Assembly: GCF_042242105.1 (NCBI RefSeq)
Contig: NC_092032.1
Location: 11,767,915 to 11,831,914, forward strand
Length of the DNA stretch: 64,000 bases
Reading direction: 5' to 3'
DNA from: Pempheris klunzingeri
Lineage: Eukaryota; Chordata; Actinopteri; Acropomatiformes; Pempheridae
Under the pieces are notes generated by a model. It saw nothing but the letters and a program-made list of their open reading frames with translations. It did no database searches and was not told where the DNA came from. Positions within the stretch are counted from its first letter, which is position 1; the number at the start of each line of letters is the position of its first letter. This document shows, piece by piece, positions 1 to 18,474 of this stretch. The translations under genes were made by a program, and so were the position numbers.

Positions 1-11
1 TATTTCTGCAG

Positions 12-2691
<2,680 letters not shown>

Positions 2692-2874
2692 GCCTGAACT
2701 ATGAGCCCATTTGGATTTCATCTGGATTTCATCTTGTGCATGTCTCGCACTTACTGGTTTATGTTTAACTGCTAAGCGTAGCATTATCTGTGACTTCTCC
2801 CAGGAGTGCTTTTTTATTGAATTTCTTCTTTTGTAGTAGAATTGTTAAGGATTATACATTCAGGACCCATGCAA

Positions 2875-2880
2875 AATAAA
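2875..2880 (+). promoter_or_regulatory. cops5 polyadenylation signal
   Basis: Canonical AATAAA 184 bases after the cops5 stop codon. A second AATAAA near 4751 could serve a longer transcript. Confidence 0.7.
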
Positions 2881-2896
2881 ACCTAAATAGTGCAAG

Positions 2897-5036
2897 AGCT
2901 GTATGTGGGTATTTCATACTTTTTAAACAAAATAATGATTTAAATTCAGTCTACATTATGCAACAAAGTTTATTGTTGCTAGGAAATGGAACACAGGTTT
3001 TTAAGGTGGACATTTGTCCTCACACACTTGGTCTATGTAGATACATAACAGTGTTCTTAAGGTGTGAGGCACTGCACCATTGTTTCCCTTCATGGTCTTG
3101 CTGTTGATAAAAATTATTCTACAGCCCTACAACTATTCTGCAGCCCAGCATCTGAGTGCACACTATGGTTGCATTTAAGCCACAGCCTAACCTAGCATCA
3201 GTCAGTCATTCAAGTGTAGCCTGTCACAGCATTACATAATGGAACAACAAACTCAAGCCTCTGCATAGGCTCAAAGGGAATCGGTTGCCATGTGTGGGAA
3301 GTCTCTGTGGAGTCACTCCCTGCACGGTTTGGCTCTCGGTGGTACAAACTCCAACAGAGTGGCCAGCTCGTCAGGTTTTGGTGTGGCAGTGACGCAGCGC
3401 AGAAACAGAAGCTGTACACTGGAGTCTATTCACCCAATGTGTCTGCTCTCCATCGAAGCAGACACTCACCAAGCCTGCCTCTTTTTACAGACGGCCGCTT
3501 TGGCCTGGGTTTGTGTCATGTCTTTTTTTTTTTTTTTTTATGGTATTGTAATGGCTAAATGTATATTTTTGATGTCATGTATCACAGAGGAGACAGTCCC
3601 AGTGGGACAGGGGTAGTGTCTGTTTTTTCTCATGTGCATGAGCTTTGGCACCACTTCTTATAATGATTTTCTTTTACCATTATTTAAACCCTGCCTTAAA
3701 TTTGAGGGTGTTCAGTGTAGTGGTTTAGGAAGAGGAAACTTATTAGATTATATTTAATGTAATTTAGGAATGTAAAATTGTTGAATAGGTTTTCTGCACA
3801 CACAGTCTCCTGAATACCTTGTGTTTTTGCCAGATATTTAAATGTATTACATGGATGACTGTCACAGTGCTGAGAAAGTATTTAGAGTATGCTTTTCTAA
3901 AATAGTTTCACCTAATGTTTGGTCTTTCATGGTGATTTAAGAATCAGTGAAACATATTGAACTCGTTGGACATGTAAATATTGTGATTATCACCAGATGG
4001 ACATTTGTATGCATGACTTAAGTTGAAATAGAAAAATTTATGTAAATTCTAATCAAGTCAAATTGTGGGGAGCCAAAGATCCATTACCCATGTATTTTAC
4101 CTTACTCTTTTAACATTTAGCAATTTTCTAATTCCAAAGTATGTTCCCCATTACTATAAAAAAAAACCCTCAGAGATTGCAGTGGAATGTTTTCTCCATT
4201 GCTGGCTACACAAAAGTAAAGAAGTGAACTACCAGGCGATTTGGCATTGGCTGATGTGAGAGCAGCAGACTGATAGGGCTCCTGATTAATAGCTGTGGTT
4301 AGCTACAGTATCTAGGTCCTACTGATCTAATGGCCCCACTAAGATCTGGAGATGATATGTTTACTTTAGCTCTCAGAAGAATTAACCCCACATGCATCCT
4401 GCTGTGTGTGAAGAAGTTAGTCCCAGCCCAGAAATCTGGAGGTGCTACACTTCCTCTCCACCATGTGCTCCTGCATAAGTGGAGGGAAGTTACTCCCTTA
4501 CAGGAAACCCAGGTCTTGACATGATATAGATTAAAAATGCAGGGGTCACTGGGAGATGTGAGCCGTGGCCCTGATTTGGTAAGTTTGGTGTCTGAAAGAC
4601 AGTTTTTAGTATACATTTAGTGTAGTGGATGTACTTTGTGTTAATGTGTGTGATTTACTGCTTAAGCTGCAAAATAGCTTGTAACACCCCTGTTATTTTC
4701 CTAATATATAGTGACAAATTATTTTTCTAAAGCCAATACTGGATTTTAGAATAATAAAGAAGTCAGTAAGTCGCTCCCTTTTGTTTAAACCATAATGTAT
4801 GTATAGCAATTTCTCTTGCTTTCATTCACAATTATTATTCACAATTATTATTAAAACGCAAATAAATACAATTATTTCAACTAATGGTACTTCCCTAAAT
4901 TGGCGATCATAACCATGATTGCTTGCTTGTAGCCTAAATCATACTGGTAACCATGACCATGTTTACTTCCGCTCCGCCGGTGTTACAACAAATTCTGTGA
5001 CCCATCAGATTCTGTGACGGGCGCGATGCTTCCGTG
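2897..5036. other. Intergenic region between cops5 and ppp1r42
   Basis: No protein with family resemblance was seen on either strand. The stretch holds AT-rich sequence, a T run near 3522-3539 and a second AATAAA near 4751. Sequence from about 4960 becomes more GC-rich and contains CpGs, marking the ppp1r42 promoter. Confidence 0.6.
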
Positions 5037-5050
5037 GTTTCTATAGCAAC
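5037..5050 (+). promoter_or_regulatory. RFX X-box-like palindrome upstream of ppp1r42
   Basis: The 14-mer GTTTCTATAGCAAC has the two half-sites and spacing of the RFX X-box (GTNRCCNNRGYAAC), with mismatches in the left half. It lies in a CpG-containing stretch about 110 bases before a possible untranslated first exon ending at 5159 (CTCGAGAG followed by a GT donor). RFX factors drive ciliary and spermatogenic genes, which fits the testis/centrosome role of PPP1R42. Not tested. Confidence 0.45.
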
Positions 5051-6149
5051 CACACGGTCTCAAACAAAACAGCCCAACTCGCGGTTCGCTTTAAAACTTC
5101 TATATAACAGCTTATCTAGCGTTAGCTTGCGTTTTAAAATTTACTGAAGACCTCGAGAGGTAGGGGGGTGAAGTTAATGTTTTACACATGTCCAAATTTA
5201 CTATAAGAAATGACCATTTCAATGCTAAAGTTGGATATAGGAGACGCTACAGTGTTATGATAGCTTTTAAGCTATAACGCTAGTTAGCTATGAATGCAGC
5301 TAACTGTCCACTAATTAAATAAAACATGAACACATTTCCTGTCCCTCACGTACAGCACCCGGGCATTTATGAGTGTCGCACTTTGTTTGACAGTGATAAA
5401 GTGCTGTCCCCAAGTCCCTGAAGAGGAGAGGCCCTGGGGTGTATAAGCTCAGTTAGCTTTAGCTATATCGTCTGCCCAGCTATGGTTTATCGATCAGTGT
5501 CTCTTGTCACCAGTAACCTCTGCCTGATGCCTTGAAATCAAACGTGTTAAAGACCTGCTGTCACGTCTCTCTGCCTCTCTCTATACCGACTACTATGCTT
5601 TAGCCACACACACAGACTGCTGTGTAATTTACTGGTGGAAAGGAGATGTATAGTAATACCTATGTGCAAAGTACAACCAAAGACCAGATTTTCATATCTC
5701 AATGTCAGGTCAAGCTAATAAACAAGCCCCATGGGTATTGAATGAAAGGAAGTACTAGAAGCTCTGCTCAGTCAGCCAGGGAAATTGACCATCCTAATTA
5801 CAACACCAATTGATGGGTCACCCAACCTTTGGCCTCTTAGCAAGTTTACTGGAGAATAGTGATGTTTTCTTCATCAGTTATCCCTAGTTGTGAATTGACA
5901 ATTAGCTTTTAGGCCATTTAAGGTTCTGTACAAGGTTAATCTTTGCCTGTCTTTTGTGATTACAAATGCTGAAGTTATTTGGCGTTTTAGAAATAGTTAT
6001 GCAGAGGAGCATTTGTTCCAGCTAAGGTCTCTTTCAGCTCACGTGTCTGTTTTTCTCCCTAACAGACAAATCTAGTCGCTGCTGTGGGCTAAATGCTTGG
6101 CTGAAGCTGAAAAGGATCCTCTCTGAAGCAGCGTCTGTGACGAGCCACC

Positions 6150-10805
<4,656 letters not shown>

Positions 10806-12379
10806 GACAAACCTACCAGTCCACTAGAATCTCCACCTCCTGTGCACACACACATTAGCCAGAGCCCACCAGGGCTAACCCTGTGACTGCCCTGTTTAAG
10901 CACCTTGGTCGTCGTAGCTGTGTGTCTTTAATCCTTGTATGTTTAGCAGGACAGAGAACAGACACTGTCACCTCTGTGCTGTGACGTCTGAAGCTGTAGG
11001 CACTTAGGAGTCCCTGCAGTATACTTCATGTAGCGGATTAGAATGGAGGAGTTTCACAGCACATGTTCAAAGTTTTCAATTTTATCCTTCTATTATAACT
11101 AAATCTAAGTTCCTACAAATGAATGAATAGGCTGGAGATAATCTGCGTTTGTTTAGAAAGAAATTAAAGAGTGAAACAATGAGTAAGTGGTTTTCACATT
11201 TCTTAAACTCACTTTCACAGCTGGTTTATTTCCAATTGCATTTTTGGGGTCTGAGGATATAAATAATATATCTAAATCATTTGCTGATAGTCCTACATTT
11301 TCTTTGGTGTATGTAATTTTTCTTCTGCGTGTGTTTTGTCAGATAAGTGAACTACAAGATGCAGAGTGGCACAATCTAAATGATCAGCGTGCCTTACCAT
11401 TACAGGGCTTTACATTATCTAAAGCTAATAACATATGCTCTTATTCAAACAGCTCTGATAAATTGAGTACTTTTTAAAATTCAAATACAATAACAATAGG
11501 GATGTGTTTATTGTCACCATTGTTGCTAAATGTTTGAATGAGTATTTAGGAGCCACGTGGGTGTGTAACCCCTGTAAGATGCAGGGTTATTAGGGAAACA
11601 AGCTTACTTAACCTTCCTTTACTTCGCCTTATAATTAGTGGCCCGGAGCAACACTGTTACTCCATCCTTACAAAAACAATGTTTATTAAGAACAGTCCGA
11701 GGATATACATATTATGAATAATTCCTTTCATTAATTTGCCGACATCTCCGTTTGGAGCCCTGGAAATCAGGGTGATTAATTTAGGAGTCTCCCAAGAATT
11801 TCCTCAATGCCTGCCTGTTGATTGCAGTGCTGGAGTTTATTTATTAGCTGTTGCAATGAGCTTGCAATTCAAGACACACTGGCAATTAGTCAAATGTTTT
11901 GTGTATCACCTTACACTTGTCAGCTGGTCTTCGTGGTCTATTGCAAAAAGCGTTTTGAAAGACTAACCTTAATTTTCTGACCATGACGAGCACATTTTTG
12001 AGGTAATTTTGACTAACTTTCCTCCCGGTGCCACTTTTTGATAGGCTTATAAAGAAAATACAGTGTCAGGTTCGCAGCCAATTAGAGTGGGACATGGCCC
12101 ACCACATATCGGAGTGAGAGGAAGAGAGAGTCCTGCCTCTGGCGTTGAAAACGAGCCTCTGCCGCCCTCACACAGAAATAAGTTGGGAAAGGGAGAGAGC
12201 GGTCTTCTGCACTGTGAGGGAGTGTTGTGGGCCGAGTGATTAATTACGTCGGAGTGAAATACTTGTCCACCGCTTTGTGTATCCAATAAATTAAGGGCTC
12301 CTGAGACTTTTAGGCACACAGGTGAGGTGTTGGATGAGCGTACCAGGGACTGCTGCGCACCTTGTCTGCAGACGCACCA
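10806..12379. other. Intergenic region between ppp1r42 and tcf24
   Basis: Contains the ppp1r42 3' UTR (ATTAAA-like signal near 11162) and no further coding exon that I can support. The segments near 11750-11920 and 12060-12300 are AT/GC-balanced, free of simple repeats and could be conserved non-coding elements of the bHLH gene tcf24. That is only an impression. Confidence 0.4.
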
Positions 12380-12510
12380 CTTTATAAGGATAAGCTGGAC
12401 GTGGCCTGGGACTGTTCTGCACCGAAGAGCAAATTCTCGATCCTCCAGAAGCCCTCTTTGGATTGCCTTCATGTCGTTTCTCACGACGGCGCCTTTGAGA
12501 GATAACAGAG
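12380..12510 (+). promoter_or_regulatory. Candidate tcf24 core promoter and untranslated first exon
   Basis: A TATA-like TTTATAAGG (about 12381-12389) is followed some 120 bases later by a good donor, ACAGAG then GTAAAC, at 12510. An acceptor (TCTTCAG) ends at 13027, just before the tcf24 coding exon. This suggests a short 5' untranslated exon of about 12410-12510. It rests only on sequence signals. Confidence 0.35.
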
Positions 12511-13069
12511 GTAAACAACACAATCAAAGCACCAGCCACAAACTGCTCTCATGAGCGTGCACACTGGCAGTTTGCCTGCCAGGGGCTTGTTCTTGTGACA
12601 TGTCACTGGACGATCAGCACGAATCCAGGTGTCTTTAATGTCACTTTGGCTTTAACTTTAATGCAACAGTCTGTTCTTTCATGTCAAAACTTGGAGAAGC
12701 ATCCAGGTTTTGTTTGTTGGTGGTTGAGCTTAACGTGTTCTCTGGTTAATTTGCTGCATCGTGCAATTTGACAGACATTTTCAAGAAGGGACTGTAGATA
12801 GGACAAGTGAATGGTTTAATAAATGAATGCAAAGGCAATAAATTATATAAATTACAAGTTAAAGGCGGGACAGAGGCATATAGACAACAATAACTATTTC
12901 ACAAGTTGTTTCTAAAGTAATCTTGTCAGTTATAACTTGTGCTCAGTAAAATGTGCAATGTAATGGCCAGGTTAAACTCCTGAAAGTGTCTTGATGTGTC
13001 TTTTATCCATTTAATGGTAATCTTCAGGTCTGTAAGAGCACCCCGATGGTTGGAAGACAGGCGCTCCGA

Positions 13070-13499
13070 ATGGACAGCGGTAATTGCTCCGGGGCGGTGG
13101 TGGATGACAGCCCAGCATCCAGCCCGAGCTCCAGTCCCAGTCCGGACGGTCGCCGCCGCCGGGAGCTCCAGCGGGCCAGCGTGCTCCAGAGCGGCGGGCT
13201 CGGCGGCAGAGGGCGGCCGGCAGCGGCTAACGCAGCGCGGGAGAGGAGCCGAGTGCAAACCCTGAGAACCGCGTTCCTGGAGCTACAAAGGACTTTGCCG
13301 TCCGTGCCGCCGGACACCAAGCTGTCCAAACTCGACGTGTTGATACTGGCCACCACCTATATTGCCCATTTAACTCGAACACTTCAAGAGGAGGGAACGG
13401 AGGAGGGAGAGAGCACAAAACAAACAGAGGCGTTACACTCTTTGAAAGGTGATGGCTACCTACACCCAGTGAAGGTCAGTAATAATAATAATAATAATG

Positions 13500-13545
<46 letters not shown>

Positions 13546-13906
13546 GTTAGGTGTTAATCTGCTTGTCAATCAAAATTCGGTATTTTATTGTGAAATTATT
13601 TTTGATAAACAATTTATGACCTTAAAATTCTCACTACATAGATCTATCATGCAAAATACGTTCAGCAAACAACAATCAGTTCTACTTGGTTCATATAACA
13701 CATTTTGGGTGGATGACAAGGATGCAGCATCGTCCTCTGTGGCCTGTGGGCCTCTTTCATGGGCTGATTCACTAACTCATTTAATGTCTTTACAGAAATG
13801 GCCTATGCGATCCAGACTGTACGTCGGGGCAAGCGGACAGTTCCTCAACACCACAAATCCTTCAGAGTCAGAGAATCAAGGCCCATCATCGTCCACCTCC
13901 CAGTAA
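13070..13906 (+). CDS. tcf24: Transcription factor 24 (bHLH class)
   Basis: A tissue-restricted basic helix-loop-helix factor, nuclear and expected to bind E-boxes as a dimer. Two coding exons: 13070-13474 and 13796-13906, giving 171 residues. The bHLH occupies about residues 52-104: basic region [13 protein letters not shown], loop around [13 protein letters not shown] and helix 2 [12 protein letters not shown]. The junction reads GDGYLHPVK then KWPMRSRLY, a signature shared with mammalian TCF24. I chose the ATG at 13070 (MDSGN) because mammalian TCF24 starts with MD. An in-frame ATG at 13046 would add eight residues. The N-terminal 50 residues are Ser/Gly/Arg-rich and CpG-rich. The 321-base intron has no in-frame stop (see findings). 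Confidence 0.95.
13480..13543. repeat. (AAT)n microsatellite in tcf24 intron
   Basis: About 21 AAT units, interrupted by one GAT, beginning five bases after the tcf24 splice donor. In the reading frame of exon 1 it encodes a run of asparagines. Confidence 0.95.
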
Positions 13907-15506
13907 CAGGCTTAAATCATTAGTATGAAACGATTTCATGTTTGCATGAGCTCATGCTGTTGACTGCGGCAGCAGCAGATGCCGTATGATTGTAGATCAA
14001 TTAGCCTGTCTGACTTTACTTCCACTAAAAGCCCCGCCAATAGGAAGACATTGTAAATTAATATATTACGTGAATTTTATTGTATACTTGGAGAAAGCAT
14101 ACATTATGTTTCTCTGTTGTTATTTTGGCTAATCCTGTTTGCCCAGCATTGTGCAGCTCCGTACATGTCCCAGGTATGATATTTGTAGAAATTCCGCGGG
14201 GTAATGAGCCCGTCATGCTTGAGGTGTGCACTTTCAGTTGAAACATTTGCACTAAACGCATGTGTGAATAACTTAACATCTGTCATGTGAAGTGGTCTGT
14301 CAGAGAGTCAACAATGGAGGCTCTTCATCTCATGTTCCTTCTTATTTTCACATGCATGGTTGTAAATGTGTTTGTGAATAAATGACTTCAGTGAAAGAAG
14401 ACGAGTCTCCTAAGGTGTTGACAATAATAGAAAATCTATGAAAGTGGCCTTTTTCTATTAGGCCTGTTTAAGAAAATAAGTCCGCATAGAGTTTTCCAGG
14501 CCATTTATTGTTATTGTTATTATTGTAATAATTATTATTGTTATTATTATGATGATGATTATTATTAGTAGTAGTAGTTTTATTATTATTCGGCCATGCA
14601 ACATCGTTCAAGTGATCATTGGACATTCGGCCTTTTTCTGTGACAATCAGTAACATTCAGTCACATCAATCAAATACAGCAGTGTATTTAGCCTCTTTTA
14701 GCACAAATTAAGAATTTGGTTTTAATACGTGGGTCAGGAGACGCAGTTATTTTAGGCTGCAGCAACATAAGTGCACCTGACTGACAAATATACAGCAGGT
14801 CTTGAGGAAAGGATTACTGAATAAAAAATCAAGTAGGTATTAAATATGTATTCAGCTTATGGTGTTTCAGCTGTGTTTCTACAGTGATTAAACATATTTT
14901 AAAAAGCAAACGATAATTATATATATTTGGTCTTTGGTTTCACAGGTTAAAAGCGTACATATGAAGCAAATTGGCCTCTTCACATTTAACATTTTAACAA
15001 TTTATCATTTCACTGGAAGCAAAAGTTATTTGAAGTCGTTCTTTTTCACGGTCATTGGAAAATGTCTATTTGCTTAAATTTGTTTATTTGTTGATTAATT
15101 GATCTGGTTATATAATGTAACTTCTTAAACTTCTGATAACTACACGGGCAAATCACAACATTTTTAAGAGCAGACAAACGGCAGTATATGTTTGAAATGA
15201 AGGAAGTTATATGTATACAAGTTATATTTTTTTGTGGGTACAATTTTAATTTCAACGTAGCACCGGATATTAGGCATAAAGCCTCGTGCCTGTTTTATCT
15301 ACACCGAGCAAAATAAAGTAAGGATAATCTGTTTCCTCAATAGATTATTCATCTCTCACAAACCTGCTGCTTCAGTGTGATGAAGTGGAAAGAATGCATT
15401 CAACCTTAAACATAAGCGTCAACGACACAGGATATAGTTGGTGCTGACAATATAATTAGTGCTCGGCTCTTCACGGGCTGCAGTGCGCAGCTTTAAGACG
15501 CAGGAT
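13907..15506. other. Intergenic region between tcf24 and the snoRNA host gene
   Basis: Contains the tcf24 3' UTR and AT-rich sequence. No coding exon was recognised on either strand. Confidence 0.5.
14504..14590. repeat. Imperfect ATT/GTT trinucleotide repeat
   Basis: A run of TTATTG, ATT, GATGAT and AGTAGT units with many interruptions, downstream of tcf24. Confidence 0.85.
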
Positions 15507-15514
15507 CCGGAAGT
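15507..15514 (+). promoter_or_regulatory. ETS-type site and pyrimidine-rich start of the snoRNA host gene
   Basis: CCGGAAGT is directly followed by CCCTCCTCTTGAG, which looks like a 5'-TOP start. snoRNA host genes commonly have TOP promoters with a nearby ETS site. The exact start was not mapped. Confidence 0.5.
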
Positions 15515-16876
15515 CCCTCCTCTTGAGTTGGAGACTCAGCCATGAGCAGAGGGCAGAGCTGCTCCTCACCGCGTCTGCAAACCTCTGCATCATGTTTAAT
15601 CTTCGATACCAAGGTAAGGAAGTAGTTGCATGGTTTAGGATGTTTCCACAGCCTTGTTGTTTGTGTGTCGTGGACTTGTTTCCAGGCGGATTAGCATTTA
15701 GCTCTTGAACACGTCCGTTGATTGTAGGCTAACAGCTAGCTCATGGCTCGGCCACGTGGGAGAGAAGAGCGCAGTTTAGCGTTTAATTATCTCTTCACAT
15801 TGACCCAAACACTAATGATGTTAGCCGATATGTATCATAATATAACACACTCTAATAACTAACGTTTGACACTGTAAGCACATTTCTCTGTTCATTCCCA
15901 AAGACTAGTAGTGTAACGTTATCGCACGTGGCTTCAGTGCAGGGCCTGCTGTCTTAAGTTCTCACATCTGGTTTAATGTTTCATGCAAAACGTGGCAAAG
16001 AAGTCATTACCAATCAGTGGGTTCAATGCAACATTACACATGTAGTTGAACTCTCAGGTAGCCGTACCTTCTAAAATCAGTGAAGCGGTTGTGATGTCTC
16101 ACTTTAGACAGGTCTCGTCCCGAAAGTAAAGTAATAAATCATTCTTGTGGACAGTTCAAAAGGAATAAACGCCCTCCGTGTCATTCGGCTTCTTCTAGAG
16201 CCTTTGACCATATCTGGCTGTGTCCAGGGGTCAGCAGAAGAGCTGCTGGTCAGGGAATTGCCCTCTCCCATTATCTCACTGGGGAAAGTCATCATGGCCC
16301 TCTCCGAGGACTTGAGCTCATGGCAGAGGTCGTGACCTGCTGTTGAACCCGTGCTCAGACCTGCGATGTAAGCCATGCTACCAAGCTGTGTTACACTGCA
16401 CCCTTTGACCTTAGGGTGATCAGTCATCTCTCCTCAGCATATTGGCTATTTCTTCAGTACATCTTATTCATGCAAGCTGAAAATCAATAGATCACTCCTG
16501 AGAGTAATTATTTGAGGTTTAGTAAAGTCACTGTCAGACTGGTACAGACCTTGTGCGGAATATATTGTGATTTTAGGAAATGAACATGTACTAACTTTCA
16601 AATGTTTGGCTTTTGTATTATAGATGTGCAGGTGAAGATGGCTAATTTGATCTATGATTGGTACACCTGATAAGGTAAGATCAAAGTATTGGCGATAAAA
16701 CAAAACGGCAGGATTGATCAAGTACTGGAAATGGAGTCTGTATACTCAGTGATCATTTTTATTGCAGATGTCGGGTCACCACTGCATACTACAGATGGCC
16801 AAATATTGGTTTTTACCATGTGGGCCATAAGGTGAGCCTTTAGTTTTTTACTGTTGTGCTTTAGGGCAGTCCAACT

Positions 16877-16960
16877 GCTGGAATAGTGATGACTTCACAT
16901 TTTTGCCGTTTACCCATCAGACAATAAGGTGGTGAAACTGTGACCAACTGAATCACCAGC
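16877..16960 (+). ncRNA. snord87: C/D box snoRNA, SNORD87 copy 1
   Basis: Box C GTGATGA (16886-16892), box D CTGA (16948-16951), and a terminal stem GCTGG (16877-16881) with CCAGC (16956-16960). The guide TTTTGCCGTTTACCC lies just before a degenerate D' box and contains an 11-base antisense match to GGGTAAACGGC, a conserved 28S rRNA segment. A C'-like GGTGGTGA follows. Expected to guide 2'-O-methylation of a G in that segment. Located in the intron upstream of host exon 3. Confidence 0.9.
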
Positions 16961-17435
16961 GAACTAGGACTAGTGTGGACTGCATTTGAGTAAATTAGAT
17001 GTGGATAACTTCAGGTAGAATTTCTGTAGAAAGTTCACACTTTTTTTCTTTTTTTTTTCCCTTCAGCTGCTTCAAATGTCAAGCCGTGGCTACAGGAGAT
17101 GCACCAGATGTAATCAATGCGGATAAAGGGTGAGTTTGTTGTAACAGTATCTTCCTTTTGTACCACTGTATGTTGATGCAGCTGGTCATATTTTCAGTTT
17201 ATTTAATTAAAAGAATTAATTCTTCTCAAAATAATGCTGTATAACTTTGTCCTGATTTAAAAACTGGACAGCAATGGATTTTAGTAGTGACTTTGGAAGG
17301 CATTGCCCAACTAGTCTAATCTAATTTTTCCCCAACCAGTCATGTTTCATTAACTTACTGTGTGGCAAAAGTCAAATGGCTTCCTTGTTGTTGAAAGTCT
17401 TGAATTACTTAATGTTGTGAAATGGTAACTTTTGC

Positions 17436-17520
17436 AGCTGTAATAATGATGAGTTGATCTTTTTGCCGTTTACCCGTCAGACAATAGAATGGTGAGATTG
17501 TGACTACTGAATTACCAGCT
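17436..17520 (+). ncRNA. snord87: C/D box snoRNA, SNORD87 copy 2
   Basis: Box C ATGATGA (17446-17452), box D CTGA (17507-17510) and a near-perfect terminal stem AGCTGTAAT with ATTACCAGCT. The same guide core GCCGTTTACCC is present, followed by GTCAGACAA. Lies in the intron between the host exons at 17129 and 17645. Only the guide core, C'-like region and boxes are shared with copy 1, so the duplication is not very recent. Confidence 0.9.
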
Positions 17521-17796
17521 GCAACTGTCTACTTATTTACGGTCGCTGCACTTGTGTGCCAACTACCTGGATTTTATGCGTTTGATTTTACCAGGGTGTC
17601 ACATGTAGACAGAAAATGACCACTTCTTCCTCATTCCTCTACAGATGAGCAGTAGAGGAACAAGAAGACACTTGGTGGCGTCTCCATCATCTGGTAAGTA
17701 AAGCCCTTACTGAACAATTATTTGTTGTTCGTATCCCAGCTTATTGAGACTGGCTTGTTTTTTGTTTGTCCCCCCCCCTCTATGTTCTGATTCAAT

Positions 17797-17878
17797 TAAG
17801 TAATGATGAGTTCACATTTCGCCGTTTACCCATCAGACCAAAATGGGCTGCTGAGAATGTGACTAACTGAACTAATAG
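17797..17878 (+). ncRNA. snord87: C/D box snoRNA, SNORD87 copy 3
   Basis: Box C ATGATGA (17803-17809), box D CTGA (17867-17870), guide core GCCGTTTACCC followed by ATCAGACC. The terminal stem (TTAAGT with ACTAA) is weaker than in the other copies. Lies in the intron between host exons 17693 and 17952. The target is expected to be the same as for copies 1 and 2. Confidence 0.85.
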
Positions 17879-18474
17879 ACAAAGTTGGAAAACTGTACAA
17901 ATCACCCCCCCCACTTACACTGATGATCAATTTATTTTATTAACATTACAGAGCCACCTGACTGATCAGTCTACAGGGAAGCCTCATTTGAAAGGTAAGT
18001 ACGGAACTGAACCCGTCAAATTATCGCTTTCATATCTTAGTGGTTTACATGGGACACTGCAAATTTCAATGTGGACAGTCAGTAACCTCATTACCTCCCC
18101 CCTTTTTTATAGTGTTTCTGAGGCTGATGGATCACCATGAGGAGAAAGTCTTGGTTATTTGCCAGATTTTTTTTTTTTCTTTCTATTTGTCAGAAATGTG
18201 AAGCCCTACATAAATAATAAAAGTTTTGAGGTTACTCTGTGTCTTTTTAAAAAATATATTTTAGGTGTTTTCCTCCTAAACATGTAAAATATTCATATCT
18301 TGGTTAACTATCACCAGTACCCCCTCTATCGCATTACAATAAATTTGAGGTGTTTTTGTATGCCTGCATTGATTCAAGGAGTCTAAAACTAGAATGCAAT
18401 AATAGTAACAGACATGGTCTTCCCTAATTGGGTGTATCAAGTGTGATCTTCTGCTGCCTACCTTTGGAAAGGTC

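Larger units (their letters stand above)
15515..18240 (+). ncRNA. snhg6: SNHG6-like snoRNA host gene
   Basis: A spliced transcript without a long conserved reading frame that carries three C/D snoRNAs in its introns. Likely exons: about 15515-15613, 16768-16831, 17067-17129, 17645-17693, 17952-17994 and 18113 to about 18240. Each has clear GT..AG borders, for example a TTTCCCTTCAG acceptor at 17066 and GTAAGT donors after 17693 and 17994. The terminal exon has AATAAA at 18216-18221. Position between tcf24 and mcmdc2 equals that of human SNHG6, the host of SNORD87. Exon sequence is not conserved in such genes, so naming rests on the snoRNA content and synteny. It converges with mcmdc2, whose stop codon is only about 235 bases beyond. 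Confidence 0.85.

Noticed and set aside
12047-12523. A 158-codon minus-strand open frame upstream of tcf24
   Set aside because: No family resemblance or coding pattern, and it overlaps the likely tcf24 promoter and untranslated exon. Treated as chance.
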